A stretch of 64,000 nucleotides of DNA from assembly GCF_003057885.1 (NCBI RefSeq), contig NZ_QAGK01000001.1:124001-188000 (forward strand). The letters run 5' to 3'. The DNA is from Oceaniglobus ichthyenteri. GTDB lineage: Bacteria > Pseudomonadota > Alphaproteobacteria > Rhodobacterales > Rhodobacteraceae. This document shows positions 25,431-34,728 of this stretch, piece after piece (the first letter of the stretch is position 1; the number at the start of each line of letters is the position of its first letter). The notes under the pieces are model-generated. The model was not told the origin of the DNA and did no database searches. It worked only from the letters and a program-made list of their open reading frames with translations. The position numbers and the translations under genes were made by a program.

Positions 25431-26084
25431 ATGAAGCACCCAAAGGAAACCGTACTTGATGCAGCGGTGCAGATCGCCAAGGCGATCCAGCCCTCAATCG
25501 GTAATATTTGCGAAATCGTCGTTCATGACTTTCGCGATCTGAACCGATCTGTCATCGCCTATGAGGGCAACCTGACAGGTCGCAAGATCGGCGCGCCGAT
25601 CACCCCGCTGTCTTTGGAAATCATGGCCGATGGGGGCCGCACAAAGGCGCTGACCGAGCGGCTTTTGACCACCGATGACGGACGCACGATCAAATCAACC
25701 GTCGTGGCGCTGTGCGATGATGATGACAGGATCGTTGGATCGTTTTGTATCAACATTGACGTGACGAACCTGCGCCACACCTTGCATCTTCTTGAAAGCA
25801 TTGCAGGAAGCGAAAAAGACACCAGCCCTTACACCTTTCCCGACACCCTGCCCGAGCTTGTTCATTCGGTGATGGAGCAGGAAACCCGCAGGCTCGGGCG
25901 CGCCTTGACCAACCTTGATGCAAGAAGTCGCCGTGAGGTTGTGAGATCCCTGAACAATCATCAGGTTTTCGCCATTCGCAATTCCGTCAAACTTGTCGCA
26001 GATCATCTTGGGGTATCCAGGGCAACGCTTTACACCGACCTTGAAAAAGTGCGCGCCGAGACTGGCACGGTGCCATCGACATAG
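25431..26084 (+). CDS. YheO/DauR-family transcriptional regulator
   Basis: A 217-residue protein with the two-part YheO layout. The N-terminal PAS-like YheO domain (about 15-125) contains IVVHDFRDLNRSVIAYEGNLTGRKIGAP-type sequence, including ICEIVVHDF and VGSFCINIDV. The C-terminal helix-turn-helix (about 165-215) ends in VADHLGVSRATLYTDLEKV. Relatives include DauR, the repressor of D-arginine catabolism, so an amino-acid-like or amide ligand is plausible. It is divergent from the ABC importer and amidase operon and probably controls it. AAGGAC precedes the ATG. Confidence 0.85.
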   Translation: MKHPKETVLDAAVQIAKAIQPSIGNICEIVVHDFRDLNRSVIAYEGNLTGRKIGAPITPLSLEIMADGGRTKALTERLLTTDDGRTIKSTVVALCDDDDRIVGSFCINIDVTNLRHTLHLLESIAGSEKDTSPYTFPDTLPELVHSVMEQETRRLGRALTNLDARSRREVVRSLNNHQVFAIRNSVKLVADHLGVSRATLYTDLEKVRAETGTVPST

Positions 26085-26201
26085 TCAAACGTTGGGCATG
26101 ATACCGGTTGGCCGGTTGATATCAAATTCAGACGCAGAGTATAACGTCTGATCCGCTAAAGCCGAACAAAGCGGCGAAATCGGTAAGGTTGTGATCGGTG
26201 C

Positions 26202-26242
26202 TGCCCCCCGACGCCGTGATGTCACGGTTGGGTCGGGGGGCA
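26202..26242. terminator. Nested hairpins between convergent genes
   Basis: An outer 11-base perfect repeat (TGCCCCCCGAC / GTCGGGGGGCA) encloses a second perfect hairpin, CCGTGA-TG-TCACGG (26214-26227). It lies between the rightward regulator and the leftward catalase, 18 bases after the catalase stop. It probably ends transcription from both sides. No U-run follows on either strand. Confidence 0.5.
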
Positions 26243-26259
26243 TCAGGTTATTGGCGCGA

Positions 26260-27774
26260 TTACTCGGCCAGTTCGGGCTGTGGTGACAGCTCTTGTGGCG
26301 ATTTTGCCGACATGCCCATGGCCCGGGCCACCCCTTCGCCGTAAGCGCGGTCACAGCGGGTGCAGTTGTCGATGTGGCGCTGTTTGATGAAATCAGGGGC
26401 GTCGCCCATGTTTCGCGCGGTATTTTCGAACAAAACCTGCTGTTGCGCGTCCGACATCAGCTGGAACAGCTTGCGCGGCTGGGTGTAATAATCATCGTCG
26501 TCCTCGCGGAAATCGAACATGGCCGCGTCGCCGTTAATCTTGAGCGGCGGCTCGGCATATTCGGGCTGATCGACCCACTGGCCAAAACTGTTTGGCTGGT
26601 AATGGGGCAAACCGCCATAGTTGCCATCCATCCGGCCAATGCCATCGCGATGGTTGCTCATCACCGGGCATCTGGCGGCATTCACCGGCACCTGCTGGTA
26701 ATTCACGCCCAAACGATAGCGCTGTGAATCGGGATAGTTGATCAGCCGGGTTTGCAGCATCTTGTCGGGCGAAACGCTGATCCCGGGGGCAAGGTTAGCG
26801 GGGGAAAACGCGGCCTGTTCCACATCCATGTGATAGTTTTCAGGGTTGCGGTTCAATTCGAATTCGCCAACCTCGATCAATGGATAATCGCCTTTGTACC
26901 ACACTTTGGTCAGATCGAACGGATGCACGCCATAGGTTTCGGCATCGGCTTCGGGCATGATCTGAACGAACATCTTCCAGCGGGGGAAATCGCCCCGCTC
27001 GATCGCGCCGTAAAGATCGCGCTGGTGGCTTTCGCGGTCATCGGCAACAATCGCGGCGGCCTCGGCATCGGTCAGGTTTTCGATGCCCTGCTGGGTTTTG
27101 AAATGGAACTTTACCCAGTACCGTTCGCCCGCTTCGTTCCAGAAACTATAGGTGTGGCTGCTGAAACCATGCATGTGACGATAGCTTTTGGGAATGCCGC
27201 GATCCGACATAAGCACCGTAACCTGATGCAGCGCTTCGGGCAGCAGCGTCCAGAAATCCCAGTTGTTCGTGGGCGAGCGCATGTTGGTGCGCGGATCGCG
27301 TTTGACCGCCTTGTTGAGGTCGGGAAATTTCTTGGCGTCGCGCATGAAGAACACGGGCGTGTTGTTGCCCACCATGTCCCAGTTGCCCTCTTCGGTATAG
27401 AATTTCAGGGCAAAACCGCGAATGTCGCGCTCGGCATCTGCTGCGCCGCGCTCACCTGCGACGGTGCTGAAACGGGCGAACATTTCGGTCTTTTTGCCCA
27501 CTTCGCTGAAAATCTTGGCGCGGGTATAGCGGGTGATGTCATTGGTCACGGTGAACGTGCCGAATGCGCCCGACCCCTTGGCGTGCATCCGGCGCTCTGG
27601 GATGACTTCGCGCACGAAATTTGCCAGCTTTTCGTTCAGCCAGAGATCCTGAACCAGGACTGGCCCACGTTTGCCGGCAGTCATCGAGTTTTGGTTATCG
27701 ACGACCGGCGCACCGAAGGCGGTTGTCAGGTGGGTCACCGGACACTTGCCCTTGTTTAAGACATCATCAGACAT
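26260..27774 (-). CDS. katA: Monofunctional haem catalase
   Basis: A 504-residue small-subunit catalase that converts hydrogen peroxide to water and oxygen. The distal His is in [12 protein letters not shown] (H64), the distal Asn in [10 protein letters not shown], and the proximal haem-ligand Tyr in [14 protein letters not shown]. The length fits clade 3 (about 480-510 residues) without the extra flavodoxin-like domain. There is no signal peptide. The ATG at 27774 follows GAGAGGGATGATC. It stands alone between convergent and tandem neighbours, and no OxyR-type gene is nearby. Confidence 0.95.
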   Translation of the reverse strand: MSDDVLNKGKCPVTHLTTAFGAPVVDNQNSMTAGKRGPVLVQDLWLNEKLANFVREVIPERRMHAKGSGAFGTFTVTNDITRYTRAKIFSEVGKKTEMFARFSTVAGERGAADAERDIRGFALKFYTEEGNWDMVGNNTPVFFMRDAKKFPDLNKAVKRDPRTNMRSPTNNWDFWTLLPEALHQVTVLMSDRGIPKSYRHMHGFSSHTYSFWNEAGERYWVKFHFKTQQGIENLTDAEAAAIVADDRESHQRDLYGAIERGDFPRWKMFVQIMPEADAETYGVHPFDLTKVWYKGDYPLIEVGEFELNRNPENYHMDVEQAAFSPANLAPGISVSPDKMLQTRLINYPDSQRYRLGVNYQQVPVNAARCPVMSNHRDGIGRMDGNYGGLPHYQPNSFGQWVDQPEYAEPPLKINGDAAMFDFREDDDDYYTQPRKLFQLMSDAQQQVLFENTARNMGDAPDFIKQRHIDNCTRCDRAYGEGVARAMGMSAKSPQELSPQPELAE

Positions 27775-28000
27775 GATCATCCCTCTCATATACACAGAAT
27801 TGTTGCGTCACATTAAGCGCGCCATCAAAGATGATAAAGCGACAGCTGTAAAATCATACGCCCCGCTTTTTCAGCCTTTGTTGGCCACCCCTAAAGGATC
27901 GCCGCCTTATATCCTGATCGCCGGTGGTTTGACAGACCACAGGATAAAATGAATGAGCGCAAACCAAATGGCCGGAAATCAAAATGCCGGGCAGGCCCGC
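27775..28000. other. Catalase upstream region
   Basis: This 226-bp gap precedes the catalase and follows the MFS gene, both on the minus strand. It should hold the catalase promoter and the end of the MFS transcript. A weak hairpin, GTGGT-N7-ACCAC (27924-27940), lies within it, overlapping a wider TATCCTG/CAGGATA repeat (27910-27946). It may end the MFS message. No gene is seen. Confidence 0.35.
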
Positions 28001-29290
28001 TTATGCTGTGGGTGCATCGGTCGCTTTGTCTGATGCGGAAGTTTCGGGCTCTGTGCGCGGATCAAGCGCCAGCGCGACAGGCGAAATATCGGGAAGCGGG
28101 ATGAATTTTTCGCGCTCGCCCACGGGCAGATGGGGGGACGACGCCCAGACGCGGAACAGAACAAAGATGGCATAGCTGATGGCGATGGCCGATTCGAACA
28201 GAAAAAACGACGACGGCCCATAGACCGACATCAACCCCGAAGCCAGAAGCGGGCCAATGGTGGCACCGATGGAATACACCATCAACAACCGCCCGGACGC
28301 GGCAACATAATATCGCCGCTCCAACCGGTCAAAGGTTTGTGCAACGCAGAGTGGATAAACGCTGCTGATCGCGCCGCCGAATGCCAGAGCCATGACCATC
28401 AGCGCCGCCAACGCAATCCCGTTTGCAATCGACACTGACAAAAGCCCCCAGGATGCCCCAACCGCGATCAGAATGCCGGACATGACAATGCGCCTGTCAA
28501 ACCTGTCGGCCAGAATGCCAACGGGCACCTGAAATCCAAGACCACCCAACACGACAATGCTCATGAACATCGCCGCCTCGCTTACGCTCATCCCGATCTG
28601 GCGGGCATAAACGATGGCCAAGGCGTAAAACGACCCAACCAGCATGCCCGCAACACCCGCGCCAATCACGCCGGCCGGGGATGCCTTGTAAATCTCGCGT
28701 ATGCCCAGAACGCGGATATCCTCAAGGTTGGGTTCGCCCAGCCGTGTCATCGCAATAGGAATAAGCGACAGCCCGATCAGCGCCGACGCCAGCATCAGAT
28801 GATCACTTCCGCCCACGGGGGCGACATTTACCAAGGTCTGGCCAAAGGCAGTGGCCAGGTAAAAGGCCAGCATGTAAAACCCAAGAACGCGACCGCGGCT
28901 TTCATTGCTGCTGCGTTCGTTCAGCCAGCTTTCGATGGATGTTGTCATTCCGGCGATGCAAAATCCATTGATCACCCGCAAAACCACCCAGGCCGCCGGG
29001 CTGAAGAAAACATCATAGGCCAGGCAGGTCGCGGCGGTCAGGGCCGCAAAGGCCGAAAATGCCCGGATGTGGCCGATGCGCAGGATGACAAGTTTGGCTT
29101 TGAACCCGCCAAAGGCAAGACCCATGTAATAGGCCGCCATGATCACACCGATCAGTGACACGGGATAATCCGCCGCCTCCATGCGCAGCGGCAACACCAC
29201 CCCAAGCAGGCTGTTGCCCGCCATGAATGCCACTGTCCCGCCCAACAGGGATCTTACCGAAGCAAGAGTCTCGCGTATGTTCTGCGCCAT
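28001..29290 (-). CDS. MFS transporter (YcaD/UMF2-like)
   Basis: A 429-residue membrane protein with twelve predicted helices. Features of the YcaD-like branch are ESWLNERSSNESRGRVLGFYM after helix 4 and a conserved LGGLGFQVPVGILADRFDRR loop between helices 6-8. It is a secondary transporter, probably driven by the proton gradient. Its substrate is not known for this branch. It is divergent from ugpB, with a 206-bp shared upstream region in which I see no clear promoter or operator. Confidence 0.82.
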   Translation of the reverse strand: MAQNIRETLASVRSLLGGTVAFMAGNSLLGVVLPLRMEAADYPVSLIGVIMAAYYMGLAFGGFKAKLVILRIGHIRAFSAFAALTAATCLAYDVFFSPAAWVVLRVINGFCIAGMTTSIESWLNERSSNESRGRVLGFYMLAFYLATAFGQTLVNVAPVGGSDHLMLASALIGLSLIPIAMTRLGEPNLEDIRVLGIREIYKASPAGVIGAGVAGMLVGSFYALAIVYARQIGMSVSEAAMFMSIVVLGGLGFQVPVGILADRFDRRIVMSGILIAVGASWGLLSVSIANGIALAALMVMALAFGGAISSVYPLCVAQTFDRLERRYYVAASGRLLMVYSIGATIGPLLASGLMSVYGPSSFFLFESAIAISYAIFVLFRVWASSPHLPVGEREKFIPLPDISPVALALDPRTEPETSASDKATDAPTA

Positions 29291-29496
29291 GGTTTGATCC
29301 GGTTATAATGTCGCCTATCGCTATAGCCCAATTCGCCCCGTACGGTAACGTGAAAGTGGTTTTGGGCCGCGCACCGGCCTTTCGCGATGGCATCTCAACC
29401 ATGCCTTATGGGGTTTTACGCCGGACCAAAGAAGGGTTGCAAGCGTATGGAATCACTCATAGTCTGCTGTGAAATTCGAACCAGGGGAGATGAAAG

Positions 29497-30807
29497 ATGA
29501 CGATCAGAAATGTTTTAATGGGCACCGCCGCAGTCATGATGACGGCCGCACCCGCACTGGCCCAGACCGAAGTTGACTTCTGGCACGCCTTTACCGGCCG
29601 CCTTGGTGAACTGGTGGCGGAACAGGTTGAAACCTTCAACGCGTCGCAGTCCGACTATAAGGTGACCGCATCGCACAAGGGCAACTATTCCGAAACACTG
29701 AACGCCGGGATTGCCGCGTTTCGCGCCGGTGAACAGCCCGACATCCTGATGGTATTCGAAGTGGGAACCGCCACGATGATGGGCGCCAAGGGCGCGATCA
29801 AACCGGTTTATGAGGTGATGGCAGACGCCGGCGCCGACTTTAACCCGGATGACTATATCAGCTCGATCAACGGCTATTACACCACCAGCGAAGGTGAAAT
29901 GCTGTCGTTGCCCTATAACGCATCCACGCCGGTTCTTTGGGTCAACCGCGACGCCCTGAGCGAAGCGGGAATCGATGCCGATGTTGATCTGTCGACATGG
30001 GAACAGGTCGGTGATGTGCTGGGCCAGTTGAAAGAGGCCGGTCATTCCTGCCCGCTGGTCACTGCATGGCAAAGCTGGGTGCATCTGGAAAACCTGTCGG
30101 CCTATCACAACACTCCGTTTTCCACCCAGGCCAACGGTTTTGGCGGATTTGATACCGAACTGGCGATGAATGGCCCAATTCAGGTCAAGCATATCCAGAC
30201 CATGGGCGATTGGGCCAAAGACGGCAAATTCATCTATACCGGTCGGCGCAACGAGGGTGGCGCCAACTTCCGCAGCGGCGAATGCGCGCTGTTTACCGAA
30301 AGCTCGGCAGGCTATGCCGGGATCAAGGCAGAGGCCGAGTTCGATTTTGACGTGCGCCCCCTGCCCTATTGGTCGGATGTCGAAGGCGCGCCGCAAAACA
30401 CCATCATCGGTGGCGCATCCCTGTGGGTCATGGCCGGTCAGTCGGATGAAGAGTATAAAGGCGTTGCAGAATTCCTCAACTTCCTCAGCTCGCCCGAGAT
30501 TCAGGCGAAGTGGCACCAGGATACAGGCTATCTGCCCAGCACCCAGGCCGCCGCAGACCTGACCGAAGAGCAAGGGTTCTATGCTGAAAATCCCGGCACC
30601 GACATTGCCGTGAAACAAATGACCGCCAACGCCCCGACCGAAAATTCCAAAGGCATCCGCCTTGGGTCTTACGACCAGATTCGCGGCATCATCGACGAAG
30701 AGCTTGAGGCAGTCTGGACCGGCGACAAAGACGCGCAAACCGCGCTGGATTCGGCCAAGAAGCGGGGCGACGAATTGCTGCGCCGTTTTGAACAAGCCAA
30801 CCGTTAA
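29497..30807 (+). CDS. ugpB: sn-Glycerol-3-phosphate-binding protein UgpB
   Basis: A 436-residue periplasmic binding protein with a clear signal peptide (MTIRNVLMGTAAVMMTAAPALAQ, split after ALAQ). UgpB-type blocks are VDFWHAF at the mature N-terminus, FNASQSDYKV, AAFRAGEQPDIL and VFEVGTATMMGAKGAIKP. It captures glycerol-3-phosphate or its diesters as sources of phosphate and carbon. It is the first gene of ugpBAEC, and a GGGGAGATGAAAG ribosome-binding region precedes the ATG. A strong hairpin follows the gene and separates it from ugpA, a common way to make more binding protein than permease. Confidence 0.92.
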   Translation: MTIRNVLMGTAAVMMTAAPALAQTEVDFWHAFTGRLGELVAEQVETFNASQSDYKVTASHKGNYSETLNAGIAAFRAGEQPDILMVFEVGTATMMGAKGAIKPVYEVMADAGADFNPDDYISSINGYYTTSEGEMLSLPYNASTPVLWVNRDALSEAGIDADVDLSTWEQVGDVLGQLKEAGHSCPLVTAWQSWVHLENLSAYHNTPFSTQANGFGGFDTELAMNGPIQVKHIQTMGDWAKDGKFIYTGRRNEGGANFRSGECALFTESSAGYAGIKAEAEFDFDVRPLPYWSDVEGAPQNTIIGGASLWVMAGQSDEEYKGVAEFLNFLSSPEIQAKWHQDTGYLPSTQAAADLTEEQGFYAENPGTDIAVKQMTANAPTENSKGIRLGSYDQIRGIIDEELEAVWTGDKDAQTALDSAKKRGDELLRRFEQANR

Positions 30808-30816
30808 AGGAAAAAT

Positions 30817-30846
30817 CCGCGCCCCGGTTTCGTGATCGGGGCGCGG
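30817..30846 (+). repeat. Intercistronic hairpin after ugpB
   Basis: A 10-base perfect GC-rich inverted repeat (CCGCGCCCCG / CGGGGCGCGG) with a 10-base loop fills most of the ugpB-ugpA gap and ends 8 bases before the ugpA ATG. It should protect the ugpB message from 3' decay or dampen ugpA expression. Confidence 0.65.
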
Positions 30847-30854
30847 TCTGATTT

Positions 30855-31736
30855 ATGGAAAAGCGCGTCACCTTCAAAGGCCTCTGGTTGCCCCTGCTGC
30901 TGGTATTTCCGCAGTTGGTGGTGACCGCTGTCTTTTTCTTTTACCCCGCCGGGCAGGCGGTCTGGCAATCATTGTTCATTCCCGACCCGTTCGGATTGTC
31001 GATGAAATTCGTCGGGCTTGGAAATTTCGAATACCTGTTCTCAAACTCTTATTACCGGGCATCCTTTGTCACCACTGCCGTGTTTTCGATACTGGTGACG
31101 GTGGTTTCCATGGGGGTCGCGCTGTATCTCGCGGTGCTTGCGGACCGGCTGATCAAGGGATCGGGCGTTTATCGCACGCTGCTGATCTGGCCCTATGCGG
31201 TGGCGCCGGCCGTTGCGGGGGTGCTGTGGCTGTTCATGTTCAACACCCGTGTCGGGGTTGTGTCCTGGTATCTGGGCCAGCTTGGCTATGACTGGAACCA
31301 CGTGTTGAACGGGGATGAGGCGATGGGCCTTATCGTTGTCGCGTCGGCCTGGGGGCGGATCAGCTATAACTTTCTGTTTTTCCTTGCCGGGCTGCAGGCG
31401 ATTCCGCGCAGTGTGATCGAAGCGGCCGCCATTGACGGTGCGCGCTTCTGGACCCGGTTTCGCACCATCGTCTGGCCGCTGCTGTCGCCAACCACGTTCT
31501 TTTTGTTGGTGGTCAACATCGTCTATGCGTTCTTTGAAACCTTTGGGGTGATCCACACCATCACCAGCGGTGGGCCGCAACAGGCAACAACCATCCTTGT
31601 CTACAAGGTGTTTTCAGACGGATTTGTCAGTCAGGATCTTGGATCGTCCGCGGCGCAATCGGTTATTCTGCTGGCGATTGTCGGTGTCCTGACAATTGTA
31701 CAGTTCAAATTCATCGAACGACGGGTGCATTACTGA
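30855..31736 (+). CDS. ugpA: Glycerol-3-phosphate ABC permease UgpA
   Basis: A 293-residue MalF-type permease with six membrane helices, starting with [30 protein letters not shown]. The coupling loop is [25 protein letters not shown]. It pairs with UgpE to form the inner-membrane channel. The stop overlaps the ugpE start by one base. Confidence 0.92.
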   Translation: MEKRVTFKGLWLPLLLVFPQLVVTAVFFFYPAGQAVWQSLFIPDPFGLSMKFVGLGNFEYLFSNSYYRASFVTTAVFSILVTVVSMGVALYLAVLADRLIKGSGVYRTLLIWPYAVAPAVAGVLWLFMFNTRVGVVSWYLGQLGYDWNHVLNGDEAMGLIVVASAWGRISYNFLFFLAGLQAIPRSVIEAAAIDGARFWTRFRTIVWPLLSPTTFFLLVVNIVYAFFETFGVIHTITSGGPQQATTILVYKVFSDGFVSQDLGSSAAQSVILLAIVGVLTIVQFKFIERRVHY

Positions 31737-32590
31737 TGTCCGAGTCTTCTGGTATGGTTGAAAAACGCGGGCTGGGTCATTGGATGACCCATCTCGGGCT
31801 GATCATCGGCCTGTTGTTCATCTTTTTCCCGATCTGGCTGGCCTTTGTTGCCTCAACCGTGACGCAGCCCGAAATTGTGAAACCGCCCATGCCCCTGCTG
31901 CCGGGCGATCAGTTCTTTTCGAACTATCGCAAGGCGCTGGTGTCGGGTGTAAACGCACCTGTGGCGATGATGATGATGAACTCGATGATCATGGCGATGG
32001 GTATTGCAGTGGGCAAAATCATCATCTCGTTGCTGTCGGCCTTTGCGATCGTGTATTTCAAATTTCCGGGGCGGCGGCTGTTTTTCTGGCTGATCTTCCT
32101 GACACTGATGCTGCCTGTTGAGGTGCGGATCGTGCCGACCTATCAGGTGGCGGCGAATTTTGGCTTGCTCAACAGTTACTCTGGCCTGATCTTTCCGCTG
32201 ATCGCATCGGCAACCGCCACGTTCCTTTTTCGGCAGTTTTTCATGACCGTCCCCGATGAACTGGCCGAGGCGGCGCGCGTCGATGGCGCCGGGCCAATGC
32301 GGTTTTTCTGGGATATCCTGCTGCCGATGAGCCGCACAAACATTGCGGCACTGTTCGTGATCCTGTTCATCTATGGCTGGAATCAGTATTTGTGGCCGCT
32401 GCTTATCACCACTGACCCGTCGATGAATACCATCGTCATGGGCATCAAACAAATGTTCCCCTCGGGCGACGATACCGCGGATTGGCCGGTGATCATGGCA
32501 ACGTCGATCCTGGCGATGATCCCCCCCGTGATCGTCGTGATCAGCATGCAAAAGCTGTTCATCCGCGGCCTTGTAGACAGCGAGAAATAG
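31736..32590 (+). CDS. ugpE: Glycerol-3-phosphate ABC permease UgpE
   Basis: A 284-residue MalG-type permease with six helices. The EAA loop reads ELAEAARVDGAGPMRFFWDILLPMSRTN. A conserved C-terminus, MQKLFIRGLVDSEK, matches the usual end of MalG/UgpE proteins. It forms the channel with UgpA and contacts UgpC. It lies 3 bases before ugpC. Confidence 0.92.
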   Translation: MSESSGMVEKRGLGHWMTHLGLIIGLLFIFFPIWLAFVASTVTQPEIVKPPMPLLPGDQFFSNYRKALVSGVNAPVAMMMMNSMIMAMGIAVGKIIISLLSAFAIVYFKFPGRRLFFWLIFLTLMLPVEVRIVPTYQVAANFGLLNSYSGLIFPLIASATATFLFRQFFMTVPDELAEAARVDGAGPMRFFWDILLPMSRTNIAALFVILFIYGWNQYLWPLLITTDPSMNTIVMGIKQMFPSGDDTADWPVIMATSILAMIPPVIVVISMQKLFIRGLVDSEK

Positions 32591-32593
32591 TAA

Positions 32594-33601
32594 ATGGCGA
32601 CCGTCAACCTCAAGAATATCAAGAAATCCTTTGGCAAGACCCAGGTGATTCACGGCATCGACGTCGACATCAAGGATGGCGAATTCATCGTGATCGTTGG
32701 GCCATCCGGCTGTGGCAAATCAACATTGCTGCGCATGGTCGCGGGGTTGGAAACCATCACCAGCGGCGATGTGGAAATCGATGGCGTCCGTGTCAACGAC
32801 CGCGAACCGATGGAGCGCGACATCGCCATGGTGTTTCAGAATTACGCGCTGTATCCGCATATGTCGGTGTTTGATAACATGGCTTACGGCCTTAAAATCG
32901 CAGGCAAACCAAAGGCCGAAATCGCACAGCGCGTGAACGAAGCCGCCAAACTGTTGCAGCTTGAACCATATCTCGCGCGTCGCCCACGCGAACTTTCGGG
33001 TGGGCAGCGACAGCGTGTGGCGATGGGGCGCGCCATCGTACGAAAGCCTGCGGTGTTCCTGTTTGACGAACCTCTGTCGAACCTTGATGCCAAACTGCGG
33101 GTGCAGATGCGATTGGAAATCAAACAGCTGCAGCGGCGGTTGGGGGTGACATCGCTTTACGTCACCCATGATCAGGTCGAAGCGATGACCCTGGCCGACC
33201 GCATGATCGTGATGAACGCCGGGCGCGCCGATCAGATTGGCGCACCTCTTGAGGTTTATGCCAATCCGCAGACCGAATTCGTGGCCGGGTTCATCGGATC
33301 GCCGCCAATGAATTTCCTTGCCGCTGATCTGTCGGAAAATCCACCGGTTAAGGCCGCGACCCTTGGCATTCGGCCCGAAAACCTGCGCGTTGTCACATCA
33401 CCTGCCCGCCTTACTGGCAAAGTGGTTTATACCGAAGCATTGGGTGCCGAAACACTGGTGCATATCGAACTGCCCAAGGGCCCACCCGCCACAGTGCGCC
33501 AGGATGCAACAGCGCCTATGCCCGCCGAAGGCGATCCCGTACATTTGGATTGGGCGGTCGAGGATCAGGTCTTCTTTGACGATCAAGGACAGCGATGCTG
33601 A
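32594..33601 (+). CDS. ugpC: Glycerol-3-phosphate ABC transporter ATPase UgpC
   Basis: A 335-residue MalK/UgpC-type ATPase. Walker A is GPSGCGKST (36-44), the signature is LSGGQ (134-138), Walker B is VFLFDEP (154-160), and the switch His is in [12 protein letters not shown]-terminal TOBE/OB regulatory domain (about 240-330) includes [15 protein letters not shown] and LGIRPENL. It is the last gene of the ugp operon. Glycerol-3-phosphate is the likely substrate because all four subunits are of Ugp type. Confidence 0.92.
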   Translation: MATVNLKNIKKSFGKTQVIHGIDVDIKDGEFIVIVGPSGCGKSTLLRMVAGLETITSGDVEIDGVRVNDREPMERDIAMVFQNYALYPHMSVFDNMAYGLKIAGKPKAEIAQRVNEAAKLLQLEPYLARRPRELSGGQRQRVAMGRAIVRKPAVFLFDEPLSNLDAKLRVQMRLEIKQLQRRLGVTSLYVTHDQVEAMTLADRMIVMNAGRADQIGAPLEVYANPQTEFVAGFIGSPPMNFLAADLSENPPVKAATLGIRPENLRVVTSPARLTGKVVYTEALGAETLVHIELPKGPPATVRQDATAPMPAEGDPVHLDWAVEDQVFFDDQGQRC

Positions 33602-33760
33602 TCTGACGTTGGTCAGACATATGTTCATCCGGCAAGGTCTGTTAAAAGTCTGCGCCGGTTTGAATCGTTTCCAGAATGGCGTGTTATGAGATATCAACCG
33701 CTGTTTTTAGGCAGAATCCAGAATTCTGGCGCTGAGTAATTGCCACGATTTACACAGGGT

Positions 33761-33802
33761 CGCGCCCCAACGCGCCCGCAATTTCAGGACACTTGGGGCG
33801 CG
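33761..33802. terminator. Hairpin between convergent ugpC and peptide-type permease
   Basis: CGCGCCCCAA and TTGGGGCGCG form a 10-base perfect stem around a 22-base loop, roughly midway in the 226-bp convergent gap. It could end transcripts from either side. The rest of the gap shows no gene. Confidence 0.5.
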
Positions 33803-33827
33803 GCCAAAGAGCGCGCCGGCAGCATTT

Positions 33828-34706
33828 TCAACCCGGCTCGGTACGCACGTCAAGCGCGTCGCGCAGGCCATCACCGATAAAGTTGAAACTGGTCACCGCA
33901 ATGGTGATCGTGATGCCCGGTATGATCGCCAGCCAAGGCGCACTTGAAAGGTATTGCTGCGCACCGTTCAACATATTGCCCCAACTGGGTAGCGGCGGTT
34001 GGATTCCATAACCCAGAAAGCTGATGTAAGCTTCAAGAAGGATTGCGCGCGCGACAGTCAGGGTGGCGGCAACGATGATCGGACCGGCGGCATTCGGCAA
34101 CAGTTCACGAAACATGATATGGGTATCGCTGAGCCCCAACATCCGCCCGGCCTGAACAAAATCCCGCTCGCGCAGGGATTTGACTTCGGCCTCGACGATG
34201 CGCGCGATTTCCATCCAACTGGTCAGCGCAATGATCACTGTAATCATCACCGGACTGGGGCTGATGAAGGCGGCCAGCGCCAGCAATAGAAAAATCGAGG
34301 GAAAAGCGAGGAAGGCATCGACAAACCGCATCAAAACCGCATTGACCCGCCCGCCGTAATACCCCGCAACGATACCGATTACCGTCCCGATCAGCGTTGA
34401 GAGCAACATCGCGAAAAAACCGACCAAAAGCGATATTCGCCCCGCCATCAATAATCGCGCCGCTATATCGCGGCCCAACGGGTCGGTGCCCAGATAGTGA
34501 TCGCCGGTCAAAGGCGGGGAAAACCGGGCGCGCAGGTCGATGAAAAGTTCATCATACGCCAGGAAATAAGGCCCAAATACACACGCCAGCGTTAAAAGAA
34601 CCAACATTGCCAGCCCGAACAGGGCAAGGCGGTGACGCAAGAACCGCTGCATCGCACGGCTATTCCACCAATGTGAGCTGGCTGCAGGATTGATTGCAGT
34701 ATTCAT
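33828..34706 (-). CDS. Dpp/Opp-type ABC permease (DppC-like)
   Basis: A 292-residue permease with an N-terminal OppC-type leader (MQRFLRHRLALFGLAMLVLL) and GTDPLGRDIAARLL, both hallmarks of DppC/OppC. The EAA region is VEAEVKSLRERDFVQAGRMLGLSDTHIMFRELLPN. It forms a heterodimeric channel with the DppB-like protein encoded 22 bp upstream. AAGGA precedes the ATG. The solute could be a peptide, an opine, an amine conjugate or a sugar. The context (oxidoreductase, XRE-cupin regulator) favours an amine or amino-acid derivative. Confidence 0.9.
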   Translation of the reverse strand: MNTAINPAASSHWWNSRAMQRFLRHRLALFGLAMLVLLTLACVFGPYFLAYDELFIDLRARFSPPLTGDHYLGTDPLGRDIAARLLMAGRISLLVGFFAMLLSTLIGTVIGIVAGYYGGRVNAVLMRFVDAFLAFPSIFLLLALAAFISPSPVMITVIIALTSWMEIARIVEAEVKSLRERDFVQAGRMLGLSDTHIMFRELLPNAAGPIIVAATLTVARAILLEAYISFLGYGIQPPLPSWGNMLNGAQQYLSSAPWLAIIPGITITIAVTSFNFIGDGLRDALDVRTEPG

Positions 34707-34728
34707 TGTGTGTCCTTCCTATACCGGC

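Noticed and set aside
26752-27759. 335-codon frame opposite catalase
   Set aside because: Antisense shadow; His/Gly/Phe-rich translation without domain signs, while the catalase frame is unmistakable.
29515-30795. 426-codon frame opposite ugpB
   Set aside because: Antisense shadow of ugpB; no recognisable motif.
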